A DNA stretch of 64,000 bases, taken from positions 744,001-808,000 of the forward strand of contig NZ_CP178621.1 in assembly GCF_047302465.1 (NCBI RefSeq), in the 5' to 3' direction. Every line of letters starts with the position of its first letter. Position 1 is the stretch's first letter. Of this stretch, positions 32,797-42,565 are shown piece after piece. Both the position numbers and the translations under genes were made by a program. The stretch is from JACMRP01 sp047302465. Its GTDB lineage: Bacteria > Bdellovibrionota > Bdellovibrionia > Bdellovibrionales > Bdellovibrionaceae. The notes under the pieces were generated by a model. That model did not search any database. It worked only from the letters and a program-made list of their open reading frames with translations, and was not told where the DNA came from.

Positions 32797-34412
32797 TGTC
32801 GGAATTTTCCTAATTGCAGTTCGAAACTTGCTTGCAGGTTTCTGGCAGCTTTCAAATAGTCCGCTTCGGAAGGCCATGCTTTGGCTGGATTTAAGAAGCG
32901 CGAAGGAATATCGCGGACTTGATTTGGAATGCGCAAACCAAAAACAGGTTCTTCTTGAAGGTCTTCCTCTAGCACCTCATGGTTTTGAATCGCGCGCACG
33001 ATTTCGCGAGTGATGTTAATCGGAAATCTTTCACCTTTCCCGTAAGGGCCGCCATACCAACCTGTATTCACCAACCAAATGCGAATATCGTATTTCTTCG
33101 CATAGTTTGCAAAGAGCTCCGCATACTCCATCGGGTGTCTCAACATAAACGGAGCCCCAAAACACGGAGAGAACGTCGCTTTCGGAGCCTTCACGCCCAT
33201 TTCAGTTCCTGCGACCTTTGCGGTATAGCCAAGAATGAAATAATCCACAGCCTGTTGCAAAGTCAGTGAACTGATCGGAGGCAAAACTCCAAACGCATCG
33301 GCGGTCAAAAAGAAAATATCCTTAGGAACTTTTCCCTCTCCGATTGAAACGCGGTCTTCAATAAACTCTAAAGGGTAACTGGCGCGGCCATTCTCGGTGA
33401 TCGAAGCGTCGTAAAAATCCACTTCGCGATTGTCGTGATCGAACTTTACGTTCTCTAGGTAAGAGCCAAAGCGAGTGCAGGCTTTATAGATGTCGGGCTC
33501 GTTAGCGGCGCTCAGACGGTGAGTTTTTGCGTAACAACCACCTTCGAAGTTAAAGAGTCCACGGTCAGAAATGCCATGCTCGTCGTCTCCGATCAGAGAG
33601 GTGCCTTGGTCTGTCGACAAAGTGGTCTTGCCAGTCCCAGACAAGCCAAAGAAAGCAAAACATTCACCGTCAGAATTTTGATTGGCTCCTGCATGCATTG
33701 GCAGAATTCCTTGCTCGGGTGCTAGGTAATTCATTACCGAGAACATGCTTTTTTTGATTTCACCCGCGTATTGGGTGCCGGCAATGATGACACATTTTTT
33801 ATCAAAGCTGGTTGCAATCACTGTGTCCGAACGAGTGCCATACTTAAATGGGTCCACTTCAAAGAAAGGCGCATGTATGATTTTAAAATCTTCATGAGCA
33901 AAGGCCTGTTTGCTCTTAAACATGTACTGAGTGAACAGCGCAGCCGCTGGCATCTCTGAGAGGAACTCAATATTCAAGGCGTAGTGGTTGGCTTTGCCAA
34001 TCGACCGATGAGTCAGAAAGAGCTCTGGCAGCTCATACAAATAAGCCAGAATGTCTTGGTAAAGACGGTCAAAGACCTCTTCACCCATTGGTTTTAGATT
34101 GTTTTCCCACCAAATCGTCTTTTCGGTAGTTTCTGTGTGTACAACGTATTTGTCGTCAGCAGCACGGCCCGTGTGTGAGCCCGTAGCGACGATAAGTTCC
34201 CCGTGAGGACCTAGTTCAGCTTGTTTTTTAGAAAGCGCTTTCTGCATAAGAAAGCTTTTGTGACAGTTTTTAAAGATAACCGGTCTGATATCGAGAGCAA
34301 CCGGAGAGGTATCGTCAATGGCTTCACCGTTAATGTGAATTGGGGGGCGCAAGTCCCAGCCGTCAATCTTGTGCGTGATCTTAAATTGATTCAAATCATT
34401 GATCAGAGACAT
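32793..34412 (-). CDS. pckA: Phosphoenolpyruvate carboxykinase (ATP)
   Basis: The 539-residue protein is the ATP-type PEP carboxykinase, which converts oxaloacetate and ATP to phosphoenolpyruvate and CO2 at the start of gluconeogenesis. The P-loop is GLSGTGKTTLSTD, followed by LIGDDEHGI (metal-binding Asp pair); VATGSHTGRAADDKYVV and NTGWYGGPYGKGERF are further family motifs. The length is normal. AAAGGAG precedes the ATG. It stands alone, with a 158-base region to the next gene. For a predator that lives on amino acids, a gluconeogenic enzyme fits, but that is general knowledge and not shown here. Confidence 0.96.
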   Translation of the reverse strand: MSLINDLNQFKITHKIDGWDLRPPIHINGEAIDDTSPVALDIRPVIFKNCHKSFLMQKALSKKQAELGPHGELIVATGSHTGRAADDKYVVHTETTEKTIWWENNLKPMGEEVFDRLYQDILAYLYELPELFLTHRSIGKANHYALNIEFLSEMPAAALFTQYMFKSKQAFAHEDFKIIHAPFFEVDPFKYGTRSDTVIATSFDKKCVIIAGTQYAGEIKKSMFSVMNYLAPEQGILPMHAGANQNSDGECFAFFGLSGTGKTTLSTDQGTSLIGDDEHGISDRGLFNFEGGCYAKTHRLSAANEPDIYKACTRFGSYLENVKFDHDNREVDFYDASITENGRASYPLEFIEDRVSIGEGKVPKDIFFLTADAFGVLPPISSLTLQQAVDYFILGYTAKVAGTEMGVKAPKATFSPCFGAPFMLRHPMEYAELFANYAKKYDIRIWLVNTGWYGGPYGKGERFPINITREIVRAIQNHEVLEEDLQEEPVFGLRIPNQVRDIPSRFLNPAKAWPSEADYLKAARNLQASFELQLGKFRH

Positions 34413-34507
34413 TCCATTAACTCCTTTTAAATTGGGAGTATTGCTATGCCTGCTTTTTAAGCCTCTGAATATTGAAAACTGTCATTTGACGAAAAAGTCA
34501 TTGCTAG

Positions 34508-34540
34508 AAAAAAAAGAAGCCCGCTGTAGAGCGGGCTTCT
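34508..34540 (-). terminator. Rho-independent terminator of the metalloprotease operon
   Basis: On the minus strand an 11-base perfect stem (AGAAGCCCGCT / AGCGGGCTTCT) with a four-base loop is followed by eight Ts. It lies 30 bases after the stop codon at 34571. Confidence 0.9.
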
Positions 34541-34570
34541 TGAGTATTCACACTGTATCTTCCTGAAGAC

Positions 34571-37500
34571 TTATCGGTTGTATTCCGGATTCGTCATCAA
34601 CGTCAGCTGGTTCAAGAAGCTGGCGTTACGGATCAGCAAGCCGTACTCGCTGTCACGTTCTTGGTAAGCAGTGAAGAACGCTTTTGCGATATTCACGCTG
34701 ACACGTAAAGTGAACAACTGAAGATCTTTTGCAGCATCAGGTTTACCAGCAAGCTCCGCAGTACGAAGCTTAACTGCTGCATTCAAGCCTTCGAAAGCTG
34801 CTTTCTGAGCAGATGCAACCGCAGGCAAGCCTTTACCGATTTCATCAACCCAAGCTGCAAACTTATCAAGACGCGCTTGAGCTTTCTCAGTTTCTGCTTG
34901 GTTGCCTTGAGCTTTGATCAATTGCAACGCGATTTCAGTCACAGAGAAGGTCATAGTCTCAATCGTATCCATTTGTGATTCGATAGAGAAGCTAGGCTCT
35001 TGTGCCACTTCTTCTGGAGTGACGATTTGGCCATCTTTATTAGCCTCATTCAACGCCTTCAGAAGAGCCGCTTTTGCAACTGCACCTTCTTTAGCTGCTG
35101 CTTCTGCCGCAGCCTGGTCTTTAGCATCAACAGCTACAACCGCAGCTGCTTGAGCTTTCACAAGCTTCGTAGCGTCCGCTGTCAAAGTATCAGAAAGGCC
35201 CATGAAGAAGCGCTTGCTGTTTGCAGTTTCCAAAATCGTGTTAGCGATCTTAGCGTTGTCCAAAGCCCAGAACGAAATCTTCGCTTGAGAGTTATTAACA
35301 GAACCAAGCGGGCTCAAGGCAACACGGTCTGTAGGAGCTTTGCTTCCCAAAGAGCTTCCTACTTTGAACAAGTTTGCGAAGTTATCAGTTTGGCTGATCG
35401 CTTCAGCTTCAAGTCCAAGAACCGCAGTGATCGCAGCGTAGCTTGTCAGCAACGACGTGATAGTCACTTCGCCTTGGCTTTCCATCAAACCATCATCAGC
35501 AAAGATGCGGCCTGGAAGTTTGTTCATCAAGATACCTGCAATAGTGCCAGTGATAGGGCTTACGCCGTCATCACCCATGAAGCGCTTGTACTTCTCGAAA
35601 TCTACGAACGAGACATTCAAGCTCATCTCGTCGTACTTCGGCATGCCGATACCTTTCAAAGTCAAGATTTGAAGGGCGATCGCTTTATCAATGTCATTAC
35701 CGATGCTTTGCAAACGTTCAGAAGTCAAAGCGACATCCGATTGATTACGAGCTTCGATAAAGCCGATAGCTGGTTTCTCAGTACCATCAGCTTGTTGCTG
35801 CATGTACGCCACTTTTTCGAAACGAGAGTAGTCCATGAAGCTTTTGTTCGTGCCCGGAGTAGAAATCACGTTGAGCATGAATTTATAAGCTTCGAGTGCA
35901 GCCCCAAAATGAGCTGAATCCAAACCGTCTTCGTCCATACCCAAGATAGCGCGGTAGAAAGCTTCATCGTAGAACTGACGCATAGAGAACATCGCAGTGA
36001 TCGCTGAAGAAATCGCGCTGGATTTATTTGCCCAGTCGAAAGAGAGGCGATCGTATGCGTAACGGCCAACGATGTAACGGTCTTCGTAACCCTTGATGAT
36101 GTTCTTCACGATCTCAACAGGTGTTGTACCGAAGTCGAAACGCTGACATGTAGGTTCGTATCCAACGTCTTTGTCTGTGCAGTATTGGAACGGCATCAAC
36201 ACAGAACGAGCAGTTCTACCTGTGAAGTTAGACCATCCGTTATCAGCATGTTTGCCTTCTTTACGAAGTTGTTCAGCCTCTGCAGTTACAGACTTCTTGA
36301 TGTCTCTGATGTGGATGAAGCGTCCAGCAACAAGTTTTGCTTCTAAGCCGTCAACAGAGATAGATTCTTTACCCGCATGCTCTGGACGTACTTCCAACAA
36401 ACCTGTGTAAGCTGCACGAATCGCGTAAACATCATAAGGTCCAAGACCGTCGTATGTTTGAATGCTATCGTTGATGTAATCCATGATCGAAGAGTAGTTA
36501 CGAGCAGACTTTTCACCCGCGAAAGTGAAGTTAGCTTTGTCGTAAGAAGCGATGAAGTTGTGAGTCAAACCTAAAGAGTGACCCATTTCATGCGCCAACG
36601 TCGTTTTTGTAGAAACTACGAACGCTTCGTCATCAGACATTTTCATGTAGTTCGCGTACATTTCATCGTTGATTACGTCTGCCATTGGGAAGGCGCAACC
36701 AGGATTGTTCTTGTAGAACTGAGTCATGCGTACTTGCATGTCATTCAAGGCAGCTTTCTGATTGAGCAAATGTTTTTGCTTCGCAGAAAGTTTTGAACCG
36801 TAAGTCGCTAAAACCTCTTTTGCAGTCAAAGACTCAAGCGCAGCTGTGTCGGTAGCGATATTCATCTCGACAGCTTTTTTGAAGATACGCTCGATGTAGC
36901 CATCAACAGTTTGGGAAGCGCCGAACTTTTTCTTCGGAGCAGTTGCTGCAGACTTGTCGATTTTCAAAGGCTCTTTGAAAAGTGACTTCTTCAAGCTGAT
37001 AGCACCCAAGTTCGGAGTGAAACGCTCCGCCGGAGTCGTCTTCGCATTACGAACTGCTTTCAACTGGTTCAAAAGTTTTTGTGCAGCAGGAGCGCCTACG
37101 CCCTCAGCAACAGTCTGCTTCTCAACTTCAGTTTTTGCAGCTTCTGCTTTTTTAGTGTCTTCTGCAGTCGCTTTTGCTTTGTAATCCTCAAGACCTTTTT
37201 TGAAGTTACGCAAAGTCGTGTAGTACTTTTTGAAGTATTCCAACTGGCTAGCGTTGTTACCGCTGTACACGATCAAAGAGTCCGCAGCAACAACCGCTGA
37301 ACGAGGATTGATGCCAGGTTGAGAGACACCCAAAAGACCGTTGTCCATTGCGCGATCTACGAACCAAACATAGTTCTTATCCAAGTCACCCAAGTGACCA
37401 GTAACACCGTTTTCGCCAACGAACTGAACTGCCAAGTAATTGCCTTCACGTTGAAGTGGAGTGTCTTTGAAGGCTGCTTGAAGCGCCTTGTTCCAATCCG

Positions 37501-39568
37501 CAATAACCTCTGTAGCAACACGCTTCAAAAGGTCACGACGGTGTGGGTTGTCCATTGGAATACCGCCGACAGTATATGTGAATACCTTGCCGTTACGGAA
37601 GTCATGAACAGTCGGGAAGTTAACTTGATCACCTTCACGGCCATAAGAGCCGAAGTCAGAAGGTTTGATCACGCCTTTCGTGAACACACCGTAGTTCAAA
37701 GCATTTTGAACATTGAACGGAGTAAGTGGTACGAATGCCTTATCTGTAGAGCCATCGTTTACTTTGAACGAGATACGCTCACGAACTTGTTGAACGAATT
37801 GGGTGTTCAAGCTGCCAGAAAGATCGTAGTCGTTCGTTGGGTGGAAGAAGCTCAAGCATGCATAGCTTGGAGCCATCGTCACAGAGTACAAGTAAGAGAA
37901 GCTCAAAACACCTTCAGACATACGCATATCTGTATCTACAACAGATTGATTGTTGATGTTCGCAAAGCAGCTTGCATCAGCGTAGAAAGCCAAAGGTGAA
38001 TCCAAAACTGGAATCGTATTGTTTGTCCAGTTGATAGAAGCGTATTCAGCGGCTTCTTTAGTCGCTGGTACGAACTTAGCGACAGCTAAATTATTGCCGC
38101 TAGCATCTTTCGTCTGACGTTTAAAGTATACTACTGGAAGAGAAAGAACCTCTTCGTTTTCCATGCTAGTTGTATTCTTAAAGTTGATAGCACCAACAGT
38201 CTTTTGAACTACGATGCGATCGTCTTCAAGGACGAATTTCACCAAATTTAAGGTGCCAGCCATACCACCACGAAGAGTTCCCATTGCTGAAACGTCTTCA
38301 AGAGTACGACGGAAGAAGAATTCTTTGTCTTTAATATCTGCAAGACGCAGAGTTTTACGCGGATCCAAAACGCCTGTCGGTTGAACTTCTTCCGGCATTA
38401 CGTTTTTAGTGATCTTCACAAGTCCTGTTTTATCACCAGAAGTTGCTGGTTTAAATTGAACTGTGTCCGCGCGAGTGCCGTCAGCACCAACAACTGGCAG
38501 TTCTGCCTTTTGGTAGTCTACTGGTACGTTAAAGCGACGGATGATGATGCAACCTTCTTGAACATCAGCCGGCAATACTTTCTTCAACTCTGCAGAACAC
38601 TCTGCAACCTGACCGTTTTCACCTTTAGTGCGGAGAAGCTCTTTTTGAGCTGTCGTCAAGTTAGCTTTAGAAATCTGAGTCACTTCGTAAACGATGAGGC
38701 TGTCTGCGTCCAACAAAGTCAAAACGCGAGTTGCTGGGTCGATGTTCAATTTAACATCGATTTGTTGTTGAAGTGTTTGAGCATCCATTACTTTGTTGTT
38801 GATACGATCAGCAACAAAGACGCGATCCATTTCTTCTTTAGCAGCAGGATCTGCAGTCACCATAATACGGTCACGAGAATTGATCGAAATTTGGATATGA
38901 GTAGCTTTTGCCCACTCAGTCTCTTTCAACTGAAGGCTTGAAGTCTCTTCACCCAAGCTGTTCTTTGTACGTAAAACAACACCGTAGTTTTTAACTGCGA
39001 ATCTGAAAACAGGAACGTATAGAGGACCAGCACCGCGGCGGGCATGCAAATCCGCCAATTGCTTTACTAGCTTCTGTGTTTTGTTGGCATCGCCACTTGA
39101 TGTGATTTTCTTTTGAAGAGCCAACTCTTCTTTAGACATCGCAATTTGCTGTTCCAACAAACTCAAGTCATTGATGTTATCAACAACTTTCATAGCTGTT
39201 ACAGCTTTGCTGTCTACAGTAAACGCAAGCTTAATAGCTTGGTCCGCTTGGCCGGAAACCTCGAGATTGTTAAACATATAACGAAGACGTGATGGCACCT
39301 GCAAAGAGTCCACATCGACCGCAACCATTCCTTTTTCATTGGTGGCTCTGGTCGTCTCAGGTTGGCTGAGTTCGCGAACTTCGTTTGTGGTCTTGAGGCT
39401 ATAGCTGGAATCTTTAGTTCCTACTGTATCCAAGTCACTGATTGCGAAGGTTCCTGCCGCTTCGTCCTCTGCGAATTTCGCTTCACGTGTTTTTGTACAC
39501 GCGGCGGTGATCACAAGAGAGGCCAGAAGTAGGCTCGTTCCCAACTGTTTTGTGAACATATTTGCCAT
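34571..39568 (-). CDS. Giant zinc-dependent metalloprotease lipoprotein (metzincin-like)
   Basis: The 1665-residue protein has a lipoprotein signal with VITAAC as lipobox. The protease site is TLAHEMGHSLGLTHNF, with His993, Glu994, His997 and His1003 making HExxHxxGxxH, and a Met-turn SSIMDY about 30 residues later, as in metzincins. The layout recalls the bacterial zinc-dependent metalloprotease group with DUF5117-type domains, but this protein is longer. About 980 residues precede the site and form mostly beta and helical domains I cannot name; long Ala/Lys-rich helices lie around residues 800-850 and 1460-1520. Gene order with the barrel at 39585 suggests surface display. The fold of the remainder and the substrates are unknown. 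Confidence 0.82.
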   Translation of the reverse strand: MANMFTKQLGTSLLLASLVITAACTKTREAKFAEDEAAGTFAISDLDTVGTKDSSYSLKTTNEVRELSQPETTRATNEKGMVAVDVDSLQVPSRLRYMFNNLEVSGQADQAIKLAFTVDSKAVTAMKVVDNINDLSLLEQQIAMSKEELALQKKITSSGDANKTQKLVKQLADLHARRGAGPLYVPVFRFAVKNYGVVLRTKNSLGEETSSLQLKETEWAKATHIQISINSRDRIMVTADPAAKEEMDRVFVADRINNKVMDAQTLQQQIDVKLNIDPATRVLTLLDADSLIVYEVTQISKANLTTAQKELLRTKGENGQVAECSAELKKVLPADVQEGCIIIRRFNVPVDYQKAELPVVGADGTRADTVQFKPATSGDKTGLVKITKNVMPEEVQPTGVLDPRKTLRLADIKDKEFFFRRTLEDVSAMGTLRGGMAGTLNLVKFVLEDDRIVVQKTVGAINFKNTTSMENEEVLSLPVVYFKRQTKDASGNNLAVAKFVPATKEAAEYASINWTNNTIPVLDSPLAFYADASCFANINNQSVVDTDMRMSEGVLSFSYLYSVTMAPSYACLSFFHPTNDYDLSGSLNTQFVQQVRERISFKVNDGSTDKAFVPLTPFNVQNALNYGVFTKGVIKPSDFGSYGREGDQVNFPTVHDFRNGKVFTYTVGGIPMDNPHRRDLLKRVATEVIADWNKALQAAFKDTPLQREGNYLAVQFVGENGVTGHLGDLDKNYVWFVDRAMDNGLLGVSQPGINPRSAVVAADSLIVYSGNNASQLEYFKKYYTTLRNFKKGLEDYKAKATAEDTKKAEAAKTEVEKQTVAEGVGAPAAQKLLNQLKAVRNAKTTPAERFTPNLGAISLKKSLFKEPLKIDKSAATAPKKKFGASQTVDGYIERIFKKAVEMNIATDTAALESLTAKEVLATYGSKLSAKQKHLLNQKAALNDMQVRMTQFYKNNPGCAFPMADVINDEMYANYMKMSDDEAFVVSTKTTLAHEMGHSLGLTHNFIASYDKANFTFAGEKSARNYSSIMDYINDSIQTYDGLGPYDVYAIRAAYTGLLEVRPEHAGKESISVDGLEAKLVAGRFIHIRDIKKSVTAEAEQLRKEGKHADNGWSNFTGRTARSVLMPFQYCTDKDVGYEPTCQRFDFGTTPVEIVKNIIKGYEDRYIVGRYAYDRLSFDWANKSSAISSAITAMFSMRQFYDEAFYRAILGMDEDGLDSAHFGAALEAYKFMLNVISTPGTNKSFMDYSRFEKVAYMQQQADGTEKPAIGFIEARNQSDVALTSERLQSIGNDIDKAIALQILTLKGIGMPKYDEMSLNVSFVDFEKYKRFMGDDGVSPITGTIAGILMNKLPGRIFADDGLMESQGEVTITSLLTSYAAITAVLGLEAEAISQTDNFANLFKVGSSLGSKAPTDRVALSPLGSVNNSQAKISFWALDNAKIANTILETANSKRFFMGLSDTLTADATKLVKAQAAAVVAVDAKDQAAAEAAAKEGAVAKAALLKALNEANKDGQIVTPEEVAQEPSFSIESQMDTIETMTFSVTEIALQLIKAQGNQAETEKAQARLDKFAAWVDEIGKGLPAVASAQKAAFEGLNAAVKLRTAELAGKPDAAKDLQLFTLRVSVNIAKAFFTAYQERDSEYGLLIRNASFLNQLTLMTNPEYNR

Positions 39569-39584
39569 AACGTTCTCCGTTCCT

Positions 39585-40502
39585 TTAGTACTGCATGCTC
39601 ACTTTGGCATAAACCAAAGAGTTGTTTTCATCGATCAACTTATAATTAGACGTGTAACCATCAACCTTGAATACGGAACCTGCATTGGTATGGCCCAAGG
39701 TGAAGCCAAAGTGGTCCCCGATAGAAACAGACATTTCTTCTGCGTGTTCAAAAGATTCTTTAAGGACTCCGTTGTAAGTCCATGCATTGATATGGTGGAA
39801 TTCCGCATCGAAAGAGAAAATGCCCACAGCATATCCGCCCATCAAAACTTGGCGTGATGAGTATTGATTGTTTACTTCACCCGTCAAAGCCGTGTTGTAT
39901 CTATGGAAGCTGCGGCCGGCGCTGACAGAAGCAGCCAAAGACAAACCAGGAATCAGGTACTCTTCTTTAATAGAAGCCGTCATTTTTGCCGACATGGCAG
40001 TCTCGAGATTTTTGATCTCACGACTTTCTTTAGATTGCGGAATCGTAACAGTCACAGAGGGACTGAGTTTGATTTTTGACAATTCCCAACCTTTAAAAGA
40101 GTTAATCCAAGCGATATCGTTGAAATCGCTGGCGTCCTCTTCGGCACGGAGGTCTTCAGAGAAAGTAAAATACAGGCTTGTTTTACCGTAAGCCCATTTG
40201 TAGCTCGGTAAAAACTCATAATCGTTGGATTCTGACAGCGATCCATCCTTAAAGTTGTTAAGGCTACGGGTTCTGGATGCAGAAAGCATAATAGAGAAAG
40301 GGGATGGTGGTGTTTCAGGCTTAGGAGCCACCACAGTAGTTGCAACTGTTGCAGTCGGTTTTGTATTAGCCACAGCGACAACTGCGGGCTTGGTAGCCGC
40401 CGGAGCAGCCGTTTTATTGCCTTGAGCATAGCTTGATGCGCTTGAAATGAGCATCAAACCCAAAAGAGCAAAAAATGTAATCGCCGACGTCCTAAACTGC
40501 AT
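39585..40502 (-). CDS. Outer-membrane beta-barrel protein with Ala/Pro/Thr-rich linker
   Basis: The 305-residue protein has a signal peptide (FFALLGLMLISSASSYA) and a linker of Ala, Thr, Val and Pro (residues 30-65). The rest shows alternating strands (PSYKWAYGKTSLYFTF, SLAASVSAGRSFHRY, GYAVGIFSFDAEF) and a final SLVYAKVSMQY, ending in Tyr as expected for a barrel. It is the first gene of an operon with the giant metalloprotease, 16 bases apart. It could be an outer-membrane partner of the protease; that is inferred from position only. Confidence 0.7.
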   Translation of the reverse strand: MQFRTSAITFFALLGLMLISSASSYAQGNKTAAPAATKPAVVAVANTKPTATVATTVVAPKPETPPSPFSIMLSASRTRSLNNFKDGSLSESNDYEFLPSYKWAYGKTSLYFTFSEDLRAEEDASDFNDIAWINSFKGWELSKIKLSPSVTVTIPQSKESREIKNLETAMSAKMTASIKEEYLIPGLSLAASVSAGRSFHRYNTALTGEVNNQYSSRQVLMGGYAVGIFSFDAEFHHINAWTYNGVLKESFEHAEEMSVSIGDHFGFTLGHTNAGSVFKVDGYTSNYKLIDENNSLVYAKVSMQY

Positions 40503-40704
40503 ATAGTTACTTTCCGGGAGCTGGGCTCCGCTCGAATGCTGTATTGCATGGTTGGTGCCGTCTCAATTGGGGACGAAATGCAACCAATCGCACCTGAGCT
40601 TGGGGGCCTGGCGAAGAAATATACAGGGGACGATCTGCGGAAGTTTAGATTTCCTCGCATTCTTCAAGCAGATAGGTTATCTGTATGGGCCAATTGGTCT
40701 CATT

Positions 40705-40731
40705 TTGACACGCGTAATATATACATATAAG
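40705..40731 (+). promoter_or_regulatory. Possible sigma-70-type promoter of the sensor-kinase gene
   Basis: TTGACA (40705-40710) and TATAAG (40726-40731) are good -35 and -10 boxes but the spacer is 15 bases, shorter than usual. A perfect 14-base palindrome AAGGTTCAAACCTT (40729-40742) overlaps the -10 box and could be an operator. Confidence 0.4.
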
Positions 40732-40771
40732 GTTCAAACCTTGGGTGGCTAAAACCCACCGGAGGAAGTTT

Positions 40772-42565
40772 TTGGGGCGACTTATTATTTCATCAACCGG
40801 TAAGAAGTTACTGACGCTGACGCTCTTGTTCAGTTCCTTGATTACCCTCATTGTGACTGTGATCCAGCTTTACGTGGATTTTAATAACGAGGTGGATCAC
40901 CTCGATAAGCGTTTCCATGAGATCAACGACGTTTTGAGTGAGTCACTGACGGCCTCTACGTGGGCTTTTGACCAAAACCAAATCCAAAAACAGCTTAAAG
41001 GGATTCTACGCTTCGAGCAGGTTGCCAAAGTTCATTTGGCGGTCGAAGGTTTCCGTGATTTTGAATTTGCAAATAATGTGGCTCCAGATGGTCCAAAGAA
41101 AACGTTGCCACTGAATTATGTCGATGCCCGGGGCTCGCATGATATCGGTCTTCTGACCGTGACCTTTACGATGGAACAGATCTACGGAGGCCTTATTCAG
41201 CGGGGTATGATCATGCTCCTGAGTAACTTCTTAAAGACCTTGTTAGTTTCGTTCTTCATTCTCTATATTTTTAATCGGTTAATTACGAAACCATTCCGAG
41301 ATCTTGCGGCTCGTGCCCGAGAGGCCTCGATTGCTCAGGCGGGCTTGATTCAGCCTCAGGATCTTGAAGGCCGTCCAGCCTCTTCGCGCGGTCATAACGA
41401 GATCGACGAGATGGCGAAATCGATTGCACTCATGCATAGAAACTTCCAGGGTTCTTACCAAGCCCTGAAGATGAGCGAAAACCGCTTCCGCGATATCATT
41501 GCGGATAATTTTGACTATGTCTTTGAAACCAATATTGATGGCGAGTACACATTCGTCAGCTCGAATGCGGCCGAGACAGATCCTTTGAAGAAGCTGGTCG
41601 TTGTCGGTCAGTCCTTGTTCCAATTGCCTTTAGAAGAAGATCTCAAAGAGGCTTTGAAAGCCCAAGCCAAAATTCAAGACTACGCGTTGCCATTCCCACG
41701 TGGGTCTGAGCGCCACCATTACAATTTGAATATCAATCCGGTGTATGACCTTGATAACAAGTTTGTGGGCTATCGTGGTCTTCTGACAGAGGTCACAGAA
41801 ACCGTTCTTTCTAAAGAGCGTATCGAAAAACAAGAAGATCAAATCCGTCATATCCAAAAAGTCGGCTTGATCGGTGAGCTTGCTGCAGGCTTTGCTCATG
41901 ACTTCAATAATATCTTGGCGATCATTCTTGGCAACGTGGCGATTCTAAACCGTGTTGTAACACCAGAGAACCCGACCGTGACCAAAGCCGTAACGGGCAT
42001 TCAAAGTGCGACTGTTCGTGGTCAGAATTTGATCCAAAGAATTTTGACGTTCGCTCGTCGTCAAGGCATCGAAACGAAGCCTGTGGATTTGGCATTCGTT
42101 ATTACTGCGATGTCCGAGTTAATCCAAGTAGCCGCATCGAAACGCACGAAAGTGAATTTGGATGTGCCTAAGAACTTGTGGCAAGTGCGTGTGGATGTCA
42201 GCAGCTTTGAAAACGTGCTGATCAATCTTGCGATCAATGCCCGCGATGCAATGCCTGAAGGCGGGGATTTGACGATCGGTCTTGCGAATAAAACTCTGAC
42301 TGAGAATACGGATTTCTGTGTAGCCGGGGACTATGTGACAATCACAGTGACCGATACGGGAATTGGTATTCCAGAAGAAATGCATGAAAAAATCTTTGAA
42401 CCATTCTTTACAACGAAAGAAGAAGGTCAGGGAACGGGGCTGGGCCTCAGCACCGTATTGAATTTCGTGCAACAAAGCTATGGTGCTGTGACTGTTGATT
42501 CAAACGTTGGCCGTGGCACAAGCTTCACCATCTATCTACCTCGTTATCAGGAATCTGCTTCGTGA
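40772..42565 (+). CDS. Membrane sensor histidine kinase (HAMP-PAS-HisKA-HATPase)
   Basis: The 597-residue protein starts at TTG 40772, with GGAGG six bases ahead; the frame is open to a GTG at 40745 but that has no ribosome site. Membrane helices at about residues 12-35 and 150-172 enclose a periplasmic domain. HAMP, PAS and a HisKA domain follow, with AAGFAHDFNNILAI as H-box (HDFNN type, intact His). The ATPase domain has NLAINARDAMPEGG (N-box), DTGIGIPEEM and GTGLGLSTVL. No receiver domain or response-regulator gene is adjacent, so it is an orphan kinase. Its 3' end overlaps the RNase H gene (GTGA). Confidence 0.9.
   Translation: MGRLIISSTGKKLLTLTLLFSSLITLIVTVIQLYVDFNNEVDHLDKRFHEINDVLSESLTASTWAFDQNQIQKQLKGILRFEQVAKVHLAVEGFRDFEFANNVAPDGPKKTLPLNYVDARGSHDIGLLTVTFTMEQIYGGLIQRGMIMLLSNFLKTLLVSFFILYIFNRLITKPFRDLAARAREASIAQAGLIQPQDLEGRPASSRGHNEIDEMAKSIALMHRNFQGSYQALKMSENRFRDIIADNFDYVFETNIDGEYTFVSSNAAETDPLKKLVVVGQSLFQLPLEEDLKEALKAQAKIQDYALPFPRGSERHHYNLNINPVYDLDNKFVGYRGLLTEVTETVLSKERIEKQEDQIRHIQKVGLIGELAAGFAHDFNNILAIILGNVAILNRVVTPENPTVTKAVTGIQSATVRGQNLIQRILTFARRQGIETKPVDLAFVITAMSELIQVAASKRTKVNLDVPKNLWQVRVDVSSFENVLINLAINARDAMPEGGDLTIGLANKTLTENTDFCVAGDYVTITVTDTGIGIPEEMHEKIFEPFFTTKEEGQGTGLGLSTVLNFVQQSYGAVTVDSNVGRGTSFTIYLPRYQESAS

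Noticed and set aside
35000..35917. Long plus-strand open frame within the metalloprotease gene
   Set aside because: It lies wholly antisense to a well-supported coding gene, has Ser/Arg-rich composition and no domain; it is a shadow frame. The same holds for other antisense frames such as 37319-37999 and 3348-4103.
40720..40745. Sequence GGTTCAAACC resembling a tRNA T-loop
   Set aside because: No D-arm, anticodon arm or acceptor stem can be drawn around it, and it overlaps a likely promoter.
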